A stretch of 64,000 nt of DNA from Cupriavidus metallidurans CH34 (GTDB lineage: Bacteria; Pseudomonadota; Gammaproteobacteria; Burkholderiales; Burkholderiaceae), in NCBI RefSeq assembly GCF_000196015.1, contig NC_007974.2, forward strand, positions 1,922,001 through 1,986,000. The letters run 5' to 3'. Below, in pieces: positions 15,944 through 24,531 of this stretch (the first letter of the stretch is position 1; each line of letters opens with the position of its first letter). The notes beneath the pieces were generated by a model. That model searched no databases, had not been told where the DNA came from, and saw nothing but the letters and a program-made list of their open reading frames with translations. The position numbers and the translations under genes were made by a program.

Positions 15944-16723
15944 ATGAACACGAACCTTGCCAGGCACGAAGCCGAACTCGAATCCCAGGGTTGGACAGTG
16001 GTCCCGCGACTGATCCATGAGGAACTCGTCGGCGCGCTGAACCACGCCCTTGTTCCGTCGCTGAACAAGCGTGACGCGATCCGCACGGCAAATGGTCTGA
16101 TGGAAAACTGTCAGGGCACCGCTCACCACGTGCTTTCCGACGACCGCTGCTATGTCGAACTGCTGGCGAAATTCGAAGCGCTCGATCCCATCGTCAAATG
16201 GTTCTTCGGCGGCAACTACATCCTGAACTCGTACGGCGGCTTCATCAACGACGGCAAGACCTACGCCCACGACGTTCACAGGGATATCCGCTTTCATTCG
16301 AACGCCAAGCGCTTCATGCTGAATACGCTGGTGATGCTCGACGAGTTCACCGAGCCGAATGGCGCGACCCATATTCTTTCCGGTTCCCAGCATCAGCCCG
16401 AGAGGCCGTCCAACGACACGTTCTTTCGTGATGCGGCGCGCGTGACAGGCGAGCGCGGCTCGGTCTTGCTGTTCGACTCCCGAATCTGGCACGCCGCCGG
16501 AGAGAACACGACAAATCTTCCCAGAAGGGCGTTGACGCTGACGTTCACCTGCCCCTTCTTCAAACCGCAGCTCGACTATCCGAGGCTCATGGCCAGCTCC
16601 GGCGTCTCGACCCTCACGCCATTCCTCCGGCAGGTGATCGGTTTCAACGCCCGGGTGCCCGCGTCCCTCGAGGAGTTCTACGTACCGGTCGAGCAGCGCT
16701 TCTATCAACGCGGACAGGACTGA
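15944..16723 (+). CDS. phytanoyl-CoA dioxygenase (PhyH)-type Fe(II)/2-oxoglutarate hydroxylase
   Basis: 259 residues. The jelly-roll iron site is visible: HRD in DVHRDIRFHSN (the HxD pair), the distal histidine in SRIWHAAGENTT and the 2-oxoglutarate arginine in LPRRALTLTF. NGATHILSGSQHQPE is typical of the family. Such enzymes hydroxylate unactivated carbons with O2 and 2-oxoglutarate. In this operon the substrate is probably the sugar or an acyl substituent on it. The ATG at 15944 is 25 bases after the previous stop, and the next gene follows after only four bases. Confidence 0.85.
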   Translation: MNTNLARHEAELESQGWTVVPRLIHEELVGALNHALVPSLNKRDAIRTANGLMENCQGTAHHVLSDDRCYVELLAKFEALDPIVKWFFGGNYILNSYGGFINDGKTYAHDVHRDIRFHSNAKRFMLNTLVMLDEFTEPNGATHILSGSQHQPERPSNDTFFRDAARVTGERGSVLLFDSRIWHAAGENTTNLPRRALTLTFTCPFFKPQLDYPRLMASSGVSTLTPFLRQVIGFNARVPASLEEFYVPVEQRFYQRGQD

Positions 16724-16727
16724 CATC

Positions 16728-17465
16728 ATGAGCCGAGATTACAACGCCGAAGCCAAGGACCATCCCGAACACAGCTACGCCTACGCCTTCGACTACCTGA
16801 TGCATGAGTACATGCTCAAGACGTTCGGGCCATCCATGGTGGCCGGGAACGCGCTCGAGCTTGGTTGCTTCGAAGGACATTTCACGCAGCGCCTGCTCGG
16901 GCACTTTGCCACGGTCGACGTCGTCGAGGCGTCTTCCGACTGCATCGAGGTCGCCGCGTCCAAGACAGGCGAGGCGGCAACGTTCTATCACTCGACGTTC
17001 GAAACATTCGAACCCAAGAAGAAGTACGACAATATCTTCCTGATCCATACGCTCGAGCATCTCGACGAACCTGTCGAAGTGCTGTCCCGCATCCGCCAAT
17101 GGTTGTCGGAGCGTGGCCGCCTGTTCGTTGCGACGCCGAACGCGCGGGCCGGGTCGCGCCAGATTGCCGTCAACATGGGATTGATCCGCCATGCGGCGGC
17201 CGTCACACCCGCTGAAGCCGCGCACGGCCATCGCGTCACCTATTCGCTGGACACGCTGAAGGCAGACCTGTGCGACGCGCAGCTGCAACCGGTCACTCAC
17301 GGCGGCATCATCTTCAAGGGCTTGGCGAACTTCCAGATAGACGCCGCACTGAAGGCAGGCATCATCTCCAGGGAGTATCTCGATGGATGCTTCGAGTTGG
17401 GACGGGTCTACCCGGATCTGTGCTCGAGCATCTACGTGATCTGCGAGCGCGGCGACACCGCCTGA
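16728..17465 (+). CDS. class I SAM-dependent methyltransferase (Methyltransf_23-like)
   Basis: 245 residues with SAM-binding motif I ALELGCFEGHFT, an acidic residue ending strand beta-2 (VDVVEAS) and a motif LIHTLEHLDEP ahead of GRLFVATPNA. The N-terminal YNAEAKDHPEHSYAY is unusual for general methyltransferases but recurs in glycan loci. It probably O- or N-methylates the sugar or its side chain. It is embedded in the operon with 4- and 11-base gaps on either side. The acceptor is unknown. Confidence 0.82.
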   Translation: MSRDYNAEAKDHPEHSYAYAFDYLMHEYMLKTFGPSMVAGNALELGCFEGHFTQRLLGHFATVDVVEASSDCIEVAASKTGEAATFYHSTFETFEPKKKYDNIFLIHTLEHLDEPVEVLSRIRQWLSERGRLFVATPNARAGSRQIAVNMGLIRHAAAVTPAEAAHGHRVTYSLDTLKADLCDAQLQPVTHGGIIFKGLANFQIDAALKAGIISREYLDGCFELGRVYPDLCSSIYVICERGDTA

Positions 17466-17476
17466 AGTCAGACTGA

Positions 17477-18766
17477 ATGAATGCGTCCATGAACAAGAAA
17501 CTGAAGGTCCTGGTTTTCCCTTGCGGCTCGGAGAACGCAGCCGAGATCCACCAGGCGCTCAGGTATTCGTTGCATGTCGAGCTGTTCGGCGCATCCAGCG
17601 TGGACGACCACGGCCGCTTTCGCTTCGAACGGTACGTTGGCGGGTTGCCGAAGATCAGCGACGCCGAATTCGACAGCACCTTCTCGCGGCTTCTTGTCGA
17701 ACTCGACATTGATGTCGTCTTCGCAACGCACGACTCCGTGCTCGACTATCTCGCGCCGCGCGCCCCTGGAATGGGCGTCACGCTGATCAATGGCGACCCG
17801 CAGACCGCGGCCATCGCGCGGCGCAAGAGCGCCACCTACGCGTGCTTTCGCGATGCCGACTGGGCGCCGCACATGTTCGAGTCGGTCGAGGCGGTGAAAG
17901 CGTGGCCGATCATCGTCAAGCCTGATCTTGGACAGGGCGGCCAGGGCGTGACGCTGGCAAACGATCCGCAACAGGCTCGCGCGGCGATGGACGCGATGCA
18001 GTTCCCGGTCCTGGTCGAGTACCTTCCGGGCGAAGAAATCACCGTGGATTGCTTCACGGACCGCAAACGGCGGCTCGTCTGGACCGGACCGCGTACCCGC
18101 GAACGAGTGCGGGCAGGCATCACCATGCGCTCCCGCTTGCTGGCGCTGTCCCCTGAGATCGAAGGCATCGCCCGCGAGATCAATCAACGCCTGCAGCTCC
18201 GCGGACCGTGGTTCTTCCAGCTCAAGGCGGACAAGGATGGCCGCTGGAAGCTTCTCGAGATTTCATGCCGCGTTGCCGGCACGATGGTCGCGCAGCGCGC
18301 GCGCGGCGTGAACCTGCCGCTGATGGCGGTGCAGGATCACCTCGGCCGCGATCTGGTCGCGCTGGACAATCCGCACGTCAACCTGGTGGAGCGGAGTATC
18401 GCCACGCGTACACGTCTGGATTTCGCCTACGACTCTGTCTTCGTCGATCTCGACGACACCCTGGTGCTGAACGGACATGCCGTGCCGCAAACCATGGCGT
18501 TCCTGTATCAGTCCAAGGCGGACGGCAAGAAAGTGAACCTGATCACCCGGCACGCGTTCGATGTCGCTCAGACACTCGAGAAGGCCCATATCAGCCGCGG
18601 CATCTTCGATCAGATCATCGTGATCACCGACGGCGGCTCAAAGGCCGACCATTTCTCACCTGACTCAATCTTTATCGACAATCATTTTCCCGAGAGACTC
18701 GAGGTCGCGAGAAAGCTCGCAATCCCCGTTCTCGATGTGGACATGGTCGAGTTCCTTATCAAGTAG
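17477..18766 (+). CDS. ATP-grasp ligase fused to a HAD-like phosphatase domain
   Basis: 429 residues in two parts. Residues ~1-310 form an ATP-grasp ligase of the CarB/biotin-carboxylase type: VLVFPCGSENAAEI at the start, IVKPDLGQGGQGV as the ATP loop, LVEYLPGEEITVDCF and KLLEISCRVAGTMV. Residues ~315-429 resemble a HAD hydrolase: FVDLDDTLVLNG holds the DxD nucleophile pair, followed by LITRH and a late acidic motif SIFIDNHF. ATP-grasp enzymes couple a carboxylate to an amine through an acyl-phosphate, so it may attach an amino-acid-like or acyl group to the amino-sugar. The HAD part may remove a phosphate. A second ATG at 17489 is a possible start. Confidence 0.82.
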   Translation: MNASMNKKLKVLVFPCGSENAAEIHQALRYSLHVELFGASSVDDHGRFRFERYVGGLPKISDAEFDSTFSRLLVELDIDVVFATHDSVLDYLAPRAPGMGVTLINGDPQTAAIARRKSATYACFRDADWAPHMFESVEAVKAWPIIVKPDLGQGGQGVTLANDPQQARAAMDAMQFPVLVEYLPGEEITVDCFTDRKRRLVWTGPRTRERVRAGITMRSRLLALSPEIEGIAREINQRLQLRGPWFFQLKADKDGRWKLLEISCRVAGTMVAQRARGVNLPLMAVQDHLGRDLVALDNPHVNLVERSIATRTRLDFAYDSVFVDLDDTLVLNGHAVPQTMAFLYQSKADGKKVNLITRHAFDVAQTLEKAHISRGIFDQIIVITDGGSKADHFSPDSIFIDNHFPERLEVARKLAIPVLDVDMVEFLIK

Positions 18767-18775
18767 ACGGAACCC

Positions 18776-19540
18776 ATGGAAAAGACATCTCCCGATTTTC
18801 TGGCTGTGCTGCGCACGGAGCGAAGAGATCTGTTGAACCGGATGCGGCAGACCCGATTCGAATCGCTCAGGGAAGGGTGCAGCCACTCTCAGGTCATCCC
18901 CTTTGCCACCTTTTCACCGTGGCTCGATGACGAGGCATTCTCCGCCATCTACGAGATCGTCAAGCCGTTCACCATGGTGGACATCTACCGCTGCTACGAG
19001 CTTTACAGTCTTGCGCGGCAATGCCGTCGCGTTGCCGGCGAGATCGTCGAAGTCGGTGTATGGCGGGGCGGTACCGGTGCGTTGATGGCTCATGCCTTGA
19101 ACAACCGGCCGGTGCATCTGTTCGATACCTTCAGCGGCGTCGTCAAGCACGATGCCGAGTTCGATACGCTCTACTCGGGTGGAGAGCACGCCGACACCGA
19201 CGAAGACATCGTGCGGAGCCTGTTTGCGAAGGCCAACGTGGAATGCCGGATCCACCGCGGCATCTTCCCGGACGACACGTTGCAAGGTCTGCCGGCATCG
19301 ATCTGCCTCGCGCATATCGACGTCGACACTTACCGCTCCGTCAAGGAGTCGTTCGCGGAAATCTGGCCGCGGGTTCAGCCGGGCGGCATGGTCGTATTCG
19401 ATGACTTTGCCGTATTCGGCTGCGAAGGCGCGAACCAGGCCGTCAACGAAATCGTCGCGGCCCACGATGACGGGCTGTTCATTCACAACCTCAACGGCCA
19501 CGCCCTGCTCGTCAAGCAACCCGCGATGGCCCGCTCCTGA
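18776..19540 (+). CDS. TylF/macrocin-O-methyltransferase-like SAM methyltransferase
   Basis: 254 residues. VDIYRCYELYSLA followed by GEIVEVGVWRGGTGALMA, then HLFDTFSG, and later LAHIDVDTYRSVKESF and PGGMVVFDDF match the TylF family. These are metal-assisted O-methyltransferases acting on sugar hydroxyls of antibiotics and surface glycans. The motif DVDTY and the aspartates in FDDF are the expected metal ligands. It follows the ATP-grasp gene by nine bases. The sugar position methylated cannot be told from sequence. Confidence 0.85.
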   Translation: MEKTSPDFLAVLRTERRDLLNRMRQTRFESLREGCSHSQVIPFATFSPWLDDEAFSAIYEIVKPFTMVDIYRCYELYSLARQCRRVAGEIVEVGVWRGGTGALMAHALNNRPVHLFDTFSGVVKHDAEFDTLYSGGEHADTDEDIVRSLFAKANVECRIHRGIFPDDTLQGLPASICLAHIDVDTYRSVKESFAEIWPRVQPGGMVVFDDFAVFGCEGANQAVNEIVAAHDDGLFIHNLNGHALLVKQPAMARS

Positions 19541-19586
19541 GCGGTCTGGTGTACCCGACGAACAGTTCCGCAGCACGACTCCGATC

Positions 19587-20282
19587 ATGAAAAGAATCGC
19601 CCACTACCAGTACCTGGAGTATGTCCGCGTCATGTCGCTGATGCGGCAGTATCAGGCCGCAAGCGCAAAGCCGCTACGCGTGCTGGACTTCGGCTGCGGA
19701 CTCGGGAAATTCCTGAACGTCTTCGCAAGCCTGGGCATGGAGGTCACCGGCGTCGACGCGAATCCGGCCTACGTCGCGGGCGCCCGCGAAAAGGGCTTCC
19801 AGGCCTACGAGCCGGAGGCCTTCTTCGCCACGACCCAGGACCCATTCGACGTGGTGTTTCTGAGCCATCTCATCGAGCACGTCACGCCGGACGCACTCGT
19901 CGCACTGGTACCCCGCCTCTGCGCGCAACTGGCAAGGAACGGCCGCATGATCATGCTGAGCCCAACGCCCGGCGAGCGCTTCTATCACGATTTCTCGCAT
20001 ATCCGCCCGTACCTGCCGCAGAGCATCCGGCACGCGTTCGGCGCAACCGGCATGCCGATTTCCTATGGCGAAGCCGGCCTGCTTGAAATGGTCGACATTC
20101 ACTTCTTCAAGGACCCCTATCGCACGCGCCTGTGGCGGTCCTTTTACGTCAACCGTGGCATCAAGGGCGCGTTCACACGCCAGTACAACCGCCTCCTCGA
20201 TGTACTGTGGAGCGCATCCGGCGGCCGGGTCGGCAAGACAGCGTCGTGGCTCGGGGTGTACGAACTGCGCGCACGTAGCTGA
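19587..20282 (+). CDS. class I SAM-dependent methyltransferase, last gene of the glycan operon
   Basis: 231 residues. Motif I is VLDFGCGLGKFLNVF, strand beta-2 ends in VDANP, and FLSHLIEHVTPDAL precedes RMIMLSPTPGE. The last ~60 residues (SFYVNRGIKGAFTRQY and onward) are basic and aromatic and may contact the substrate or the membrane. The start is the ATG at 19587, 46 bases after the previous stop. A longer overlapping frame begins inside the TylF-like gene and is rejected. A strong GC hairpin follows the stop, ending the operon against the convergent MFS gene. Confidence 0.82.
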   Translation: MKRIAHYQYLEYVRVMSLMRQYQAASAKPLRVLDFGCGLGKFLNVFASLGMEVTGVDANPAYVAGAREKGFQAYEPEAFFATTQDPFDVVFLSHLIEHVTPDALVALVPRLCAQLARNGRMIMLSPTPGERFYHDFSHIRPYLPQSIRHAFGATGMPISYGEAGLLEMVDIHFFKDPYRTRLWRSFYVNRGIKGAFTRQYNRLLDVLWSASGGRVGKTASWLGVYELRARS

Positions 20283-20285
20283 ATG

Positions 20286-20309
20286 GCGGACGCGGGCAAC
20301 CCGCGCCGC
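20286..20309. terminator. GC hairpin between convergent genes
   Basis: A ten-base-pair stem with one bulged A (20286-20296 against 20300-20309) encloses a CAA loop in the 28 bases between the methyltransferase stop and the MFS stop. No T-run follows, so it may need Rho or simply protect both 3' ends. Confidence 0.45.
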
Positions 20310-20310
20310 A

Positions 20311-21852
20311 TCACTCGGCAGCGGCGGACGCCGCTGCCCCGGCCGGGCTGCCGCGCAGCGTCTTCTCCTTGAGCCGCATGACGAAGAACGGCGCGATCAA
20401 CGACACGCCCGCGCTCATCAGGAACAGCAGGCGGAAGGCATGCTCCGCCGCCTCGCGCACCGCGGCAGCATCGCCCTGATCCCCCGCATCCATGGCCCGC
20501 CGGAACATGCTCATCAGCACATCCTCGCCGCCATGCAGGTCACTGACCGCCATGCCGCTATGGCGTAGCAGCGCGATCAGCACCGTGGTCAGCACCGCCA
20601 CGCCCACTGCGCCACCAAGCAGGCGCGAGAAGGCGGTCAGCGCGGTGGCGATGCCAACCTGCTGCGGCGGCACCGAGTTCTGCGTGGCCACCAGCCCGCT
20701 CGGCAGTTGCAGGCCGATTGACAGGCCCAGGACGATCATCACCAGCGCGGCCGGCACCACCGCCTGCGGCGGCACAAAGGCCAGCCCGACGATGGCAATC
20801 GGCGCCACCAGACAGCCAGCCAGTTGCAGCGGCTTGTAACGCCCGCTCCACGACATCAGCCGGCCCGACGCATAGGCGCCGAACGGAATGGCCAGCGTCA
20901 GCGGCACCAGCCGCAGCGCGGCGGTGTCGGCCCCCGCGCCGCCCACGACCTGGAAGCGCAGCGGCAGCAGCACCGACATCGCGATCAACTGGAAGAAGCA
21001 CAGGAACAGCGTCAGGCAGCAGATCGCGACGGTCGGCACGGCGAGCATCTTCAGCGGAATCACCGGGTCGACGGCACGCCGCTCCTGCCAGATGAAAAGC
21101 ACCAGACCGATCAGCCCGGCAGCCAGCAGGCCGATCGTCTGCGGCTCCAGCGGCGAGTGGCCCTGCCCCATCCGCGTCAGGAACACCAGCACGCCGGACA
21201 GGCCGCCACCAAACAGCAGCGCGCCAAGGTAGTCGATGCGATGCTTGCGTCCGCTGACCGGCAGATGCCGCAGCGCCCGGCGCACCACGATCAGCGCGAT
21301 CAGCCCCAGCGGAATGTTGATCCAGAAAATCCAGCGCCATGAGAGGAAGTGCGCAAGGTAGCCGCCAATCACGGGCCCGGCCATGCTGGCCACGGCCCAG
21401 ACGCCGCTGACGTAGCCCTGGTACTTGCCGCGTTCACGTAGTGGCACCACGTCGGCGATCGTTGCTTGCGATACCGAGATCAGGCCGCCACCGCCAAGGC
21501 CCTGCAGAATGCGCGCAACGATCAGCATCGGCATCGTCGTAGCCATCGCGCAGGCGATCGACGCCAGCACGAACAGCACGATCGAGAACGTCAGCACCGA
21601 GCGGCGCCCGAGCACGTCGGACAGCTTGCCGTAGATCGGCGTAACCACGGTGGACGCCACCAGATAGGCGGAGATCACCCACGCCATGTCCTCGAAACCG
21701 TTGAGCTGCAAGGCGATCTCGGGCAGGACCACGGCCACGATCGATTGTTCGAGGGCACCCAGCATGATGGCCAGCATCAGGCCGAAGATAACCTGCATCA
21801 CGGGCACGTCTGGGGGTGAATGCGGGGCGGAGGGCGCTTGCGGAGCGGACAT
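20311..21852 (-). CDS. DHA2-family MFS multidrug efflux transporter (EmrB/QacA type)
   Basis: 513 residues with about 14 hydrophobic segments, the DHA2 topology. Family motifs include LEQSIVAVVLPEIA in helix 1, YGKLSDVLGRRSVL between helices 2 and 3 (motif A), RILQGLGGGGLI, and the helix-5 antiporter motif GPVIGGYLAHFLSWRWIFWI. It should expel hydrophobic drugs or metabolites in exchange for protons. The frame continues upstream to a TTG at 21939, but the ATG at 21852 fits the family length better. No periplasmic adaptor (EmrA) gene is beside it. The substrate is unknown. Confidence 0.9.
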   Translation of the reverse strand: MSAPQAPSAPHSPPDVPVMQVIFGLMLAIMLGALEQSIVAVVLPEIALQLNGFEDMAWVISAYLVASTVVTPIYGKLSDVLGRRSVLTFSIVLFVLASIACAMATTMPMLIVARILQGLGGGGLISVSQATIADVVPLRERGKYQGYVSGVWAVASMAGPVIGGYLAHFLSWRWIFWINIPLGLIALIVVRRALRHLPVSGRKHRIDYLGALLFGGGLSGVLVFLTRMGQGHSPLEPQTIGLLAAGLIGLVLFIWQERRAVDPVIPLKMLAVPTVAICCLTLFLCFFQLIAMSVLLPLRFQVVGGAGADTAALRLVPLTLAIPFGAYASGRLMSWSGRYKPLQLAGCLVAPIAIVGLAFVPPQAVVPAALVMIVLGLSIGLQLPSGLVATQNSVPPQQVGIATALTAFSRLLGGAVGVAVLTTVLIALLRHSGMAVSDLHGGEDVLMSMFRRAMDAGDQGDAAAVREAAEHAFRLLFLMSAGVSLIAPFFVMRLKEKTLRGSPAGAAASAAAE

Positions 21853-22016
21853 GGAGGAGCCTGCACGGCAGGCATTGGCCGGACGGCCTGCCTGCTCTTG
21901 TTGGTCAAGAAGAGCCGCTATTTTATGCGAGCGCTTCAAACCGTGCTTGTCGGCTTGCTTTCAGCCCGGCGGCGCGTGCTCGCCCCATCACCCGCCACCA
22001 CCTCGAAACCGCGCGG

Positions 22017-22928
22017 CTAGGTGCCCTCAGGCTGCTGGCTGCACTCCCACACTGTCTGGCGCAGCCAGCGATGCGCGGGATCGGCCCTGCGCCGCGCGTG
22101 CCATGCCTGCTGGAACGGCACTGGCGCCAGCGCGATCGGCGGCGCGAACGCCCGCAGCGCGCGATTTGGCGCCGCGGCAACCGCGCGGGTCGCGACGGTC
22201 AGGATCAGGTCGGTGCCGGGCACGAGATCGAGCGCAGCGCCCCAATGAGGCAGCACCAGGGCCACATGCCGCTGCATGCCAGCCTCGGCCAGGGCGAGAT
22301 CGATCTCACTGGGCGCGTCGGGACGCATCGCCACCAGCACATGCGGCCGCGCCAGCCAGCCCTCCACCGACAGCGGCCCCCGCCGAGGCAGCGTGGCCCG
22401 GTCCGCCACGCTCGTGTAGTGGTCTTCGAACAGCGTAGCCACCTCGATATCGCTGGGCAGCCGTGGAAAGACACCGATCGCCAGATCGGTCTCCCCGTCG
22501 GCAAGCTGCGCGAGCATCGCCTCGCGGCCAGCCTGGACCACGGCAACGTCGATGCCGGGCGCCTCGCGGCGCAGCCGTCGCATCAGCGCGGGCAACACGC
22601 TGCGCGCGCCATAGTCGGACAGAGCCAGCCGGAAACAGCGGCGCGCATGGGCGGCGTCGAACGTGGATTCGCCCACCAGTCCGTTCAATTGACCCAGTGC
22701 ATCGTCCAGCGGGCCCAGCAAATCGCGCGCGCGCGCGGTGAGCGTCAGGCCGTTCTCGCGACGCACCAGCAGCGGGTCGTCGAAGATATCGCGCAACTGG
22801 GCCAGCGCGTGACTGACGGCCGGCTGGCTCTTGTGCAGCCGCACGGCGGCACGCGTCACATGCTGCTCGGTCAGCAAGGCGTGCAATGTCAACAGCAGGT
22901 TCAGGTCGATACGGCGCAGGTCATCCAT
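22017..22928 (-). CDS. LysR-family transcriptional regulator (NodD/PcpR-like group)
   Basis: 303 residues. The N-terminal winged helix-turn-helix (LRRIDLNLLLTLHALL, then VTRAAVRLHKSQPAVSHALA) is followed by a type 2 periplasmic-binding-fold effector domain. It diverges from the YdcZ-type transporter, whose start lies 109 bases away across a tandem 11-base repeat, and so is its probable regulator. The gene is also 164 bases upstream of the MFS start on the same strand, so control of that pump is possible. Confidence 0.88.
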   Translation of the reverse strand: MDDLRRIDLNLLLTLHALLTEQHVTRAAVRLHKSQPAVSHALAQLRDIFDDPLLVRRENGLTLTARARDLLGPLDDALGQLNGLVGESTFDAAHARRCFRLALSDYGARSVLPALMRRLRREAPGIDVAVVQAGREAMLAQLADGETDLAIGVFPRLPSDIEVATLFEDHYTSVADRATLPRRGPLSVEGWLARPHVLVAMRPDAPSEIDLALAEAGMQRHVALVLPHWGAALDLVPGTDLILTVATRAVAAAPNRALRAFAPPIALAPVPFQQAWHARRRADPAHRWLRQTVWECSQQPEGT

Positions 22929-22998
22929 GCGGCGAATGTCTCATGTATGGATTGCGAATTTCCATTGCGGCGGCGGCGCGTGCAACATGCCCGGCAAC

Positions 22999-23020
22999 AG
23001 ATTGCATTCAGATTGCATTC
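22999..23020. repeat. tandem 11-base direct repeat in a LysR/transporter intergenic region
   Basis: The unit AGATTGCATTC occurs twice in perfect tandem (22999-23009 and 23010-23020), followed by GAATCGG. One unit equals about one helical turn, so two regulator subunits would sit on the same DNA face. It lies 18 bases upstream of the transporter ATG. It is a candidate LysR half-site array. Confidence 0.4.
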
Positions 23021-23037
23021 GAATCGGAGAAATTATC

Positions 23038-23592
23038 ATGACCTCGCCGCTTGCCGCATCCGCTGGCTCGCTCTGGATGCCATTGGGCGTCGCGCTTCTG
23101 GCTGGCGCGATGATCCCGTTCCAGGCCGGCAGCAACGCCACGCTGGGCCGCGCGCTCGGGCACCCGCTCTGGGCCACCGTGATCTCGCTCGTGATCAGCC
23201 TGGTTGCCGTCGTGCCCGTGCTGCTGGCACTGCGCGCGCCGCCGCCCAATCTCGCAGCGGCCGCGCAGGGACCGTGGTGGCAATGGATCGGGGGGCTGTT
23301 CGGCGTGATCTACATCACTGCGGCGCTGTGGCTGGCGCCGCGCATGGGCGCCGCGAACTTCATCGTCGGCGCCGTGGCCGGCCAGTTGCTGGCCTCGATG
23401 CTGGTCGATCATTTCGGTTTGGTCGGCCTGCCGGCCCGGCCAGTCACGCTGGCGCGCCTGGCCGGCGTGGTGCTGGTCCTGGCGGGCATCTGCGTCATGC
23501 AATGGCAGCCGACGCGGGCCACGGGCAGCGCATTGAGCGAGCGAAATCTCAGGGGACAGTCAGATCAGCCAAGGCATCCCGGATCAGCGTAA
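23038..23592 (+). CDS. DMT-superfamily YdcZ (DUF606) transporter
   Basis: 184 residues with five hydrophobic helices. MIPFQAGSNATLGRALGHPLWA near residues 22-43 and the later RMGAANFIVGAVAGQL are YdcZ-family features. These half-size membrane proteins belong to the drug/metabolite transporter group; the substrate is not known. An ATG at 23038 has GGAG upstream. Its last 44 bases overlap the 3' end of the convergent LysR gene, and its final 20 residues are polar and poorly conserved. Confidence 0.82.
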   Translation: MTSPLAASAGSLWMPLGVALLAGAMIPFQAGSNATLGRALGHPLWATVISLVISLVAVVPVLLALRAPPPNLAAAAQGPWWQWIGGLFGVIYITAALWLAPRMGAANFIVGAVAGQLLASMLVDHFGLVGLPARPVTLARLAGVVLVLAGICVMQWQPTRATGSALSERNLRGQSDQPRHPGSA

Positions 23593-24520
23593 TGCCGGGC
23601 CAGGCCCCCATCTCCGCCATCGTGATGAATACCGTGCGCCCCACCGGGAACGAAAAATCATGGCGTACCGGGTGCACCATTCCCAGTTGCGCATAGTGCG
23701 CCACGGCGCTTTCCGGTGCGACGGTCAAGAGATCGCTGCTTGCCACCACACTCAGATTCGTGTGGAACGAGAACGACTCGACCCTGGGATGGGGCGGCAC
23801 CAGGCCTGCGGACAGGAAGGTGTCGTCGAACACCTGGCGCGTATAGGCCTCGCGTGACGCCACGATCCAACCCAGCTCGCGCAGTTCCGCCAACCCGACG
23901 TTGCGCCTGCGGCGCAGTGGGTGGTCCTGTGCGCACGCAATGGCGAGCGGCTCCTGCCACAGCGGCGTCACCGCCAGCCTGCTGGCGGCCTGCTCATCCA
24001 GCTCCACGCCGATTCTGCCAATCACGCAGTCGACATCGCCACGGCTCAACATTCGAAGCAGCCCGCCCACCGTCGATTCACGCACGACGAGTCTTGGGCA
24101 GTCTGGCCGCGCAGCCATTGCCGCCAGCAATCTCGGCAGGATCACCACGCCAACCAGCGGGAGTACGCCAAGCCTCACCACGGGAGCGGGGGGTGTTTCC
24201 GTCGTTGACTGAGCCGCCACCGCCAGCGCGCTGAGCGCGATACGCAGGCGGTCCAGCGCAACCAGTCCCGCAGGGGATAGTGCCGCGCCGCGCGTGGTAC
24301 GCGCGACCAGTTCCACCCCGAACGCGGATTCCAGCTCCTGCAGCATCTTGGTTGCGGCAGGCTGGCTGAGCGCCAGTTGTGCGGCCGCCGTCGTCAACGA
24401 GCCATGCTCGGCCACGAGTTCCAGAAAGCGTAGATGCCGGATGCGCAAGCGATCCAGCCGCTGCGCGCGCGCTGGCCTGTGGAGGCCCATACCGTGTTGC
24501 TCAGGCGATACCCGCGTCAT
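23549..24520 (-). CDS. LysR-family transcriptional regulator (GbpR-like)
   Basis: 323 residues from the ATG at 24520 (24490 is also possible). The frame extends to 24601, but that extension lacks family similarity and covers the likely promoter. The helix-turn-helix is IRHLRFLELVAEHGSLTTAA with LSQPAATKMLQELE. The effector domain includes VVRLGVLPLVGVVILPRLL and TVGGLLRMLSRGDVDCVIGR, as in galactose-binding-protein regulators (GbpR). It diverges from the Bug receptor and CoA-transferase genes and probably senses a compound handled by them. Confidence 0.85.
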   Translation of the reverse strand: MTRVSPEQHGMGLHRPARAQRLDRLRIRHLRFLELVAEHGSLTTAAAQLALSQPAATKMLQELESAFGVELVARTTRGAALSPAGLVALDRLRIALSALAVAAQSTTETPPAPVVRLGVLPLVGVVILPRLLAAMAARPDCPRLVVRESTVGGLLRMLSRGDVDCVIGRIGVELDEQAASRLAVTPLWQEPLAIACAQDHPLRRRRNVGLAELRELGWIVASREAYTRQVFDDTFLSAGLVPPHPRVESFSFHTNLSVVASSDLLTVAPESAVAHYAQLGMVHPVRHDFSFPVGRTVFITMAEMGAWPGITLIRDALADLTVP

Positions 24521-24531
24521 AACAAATCGTG

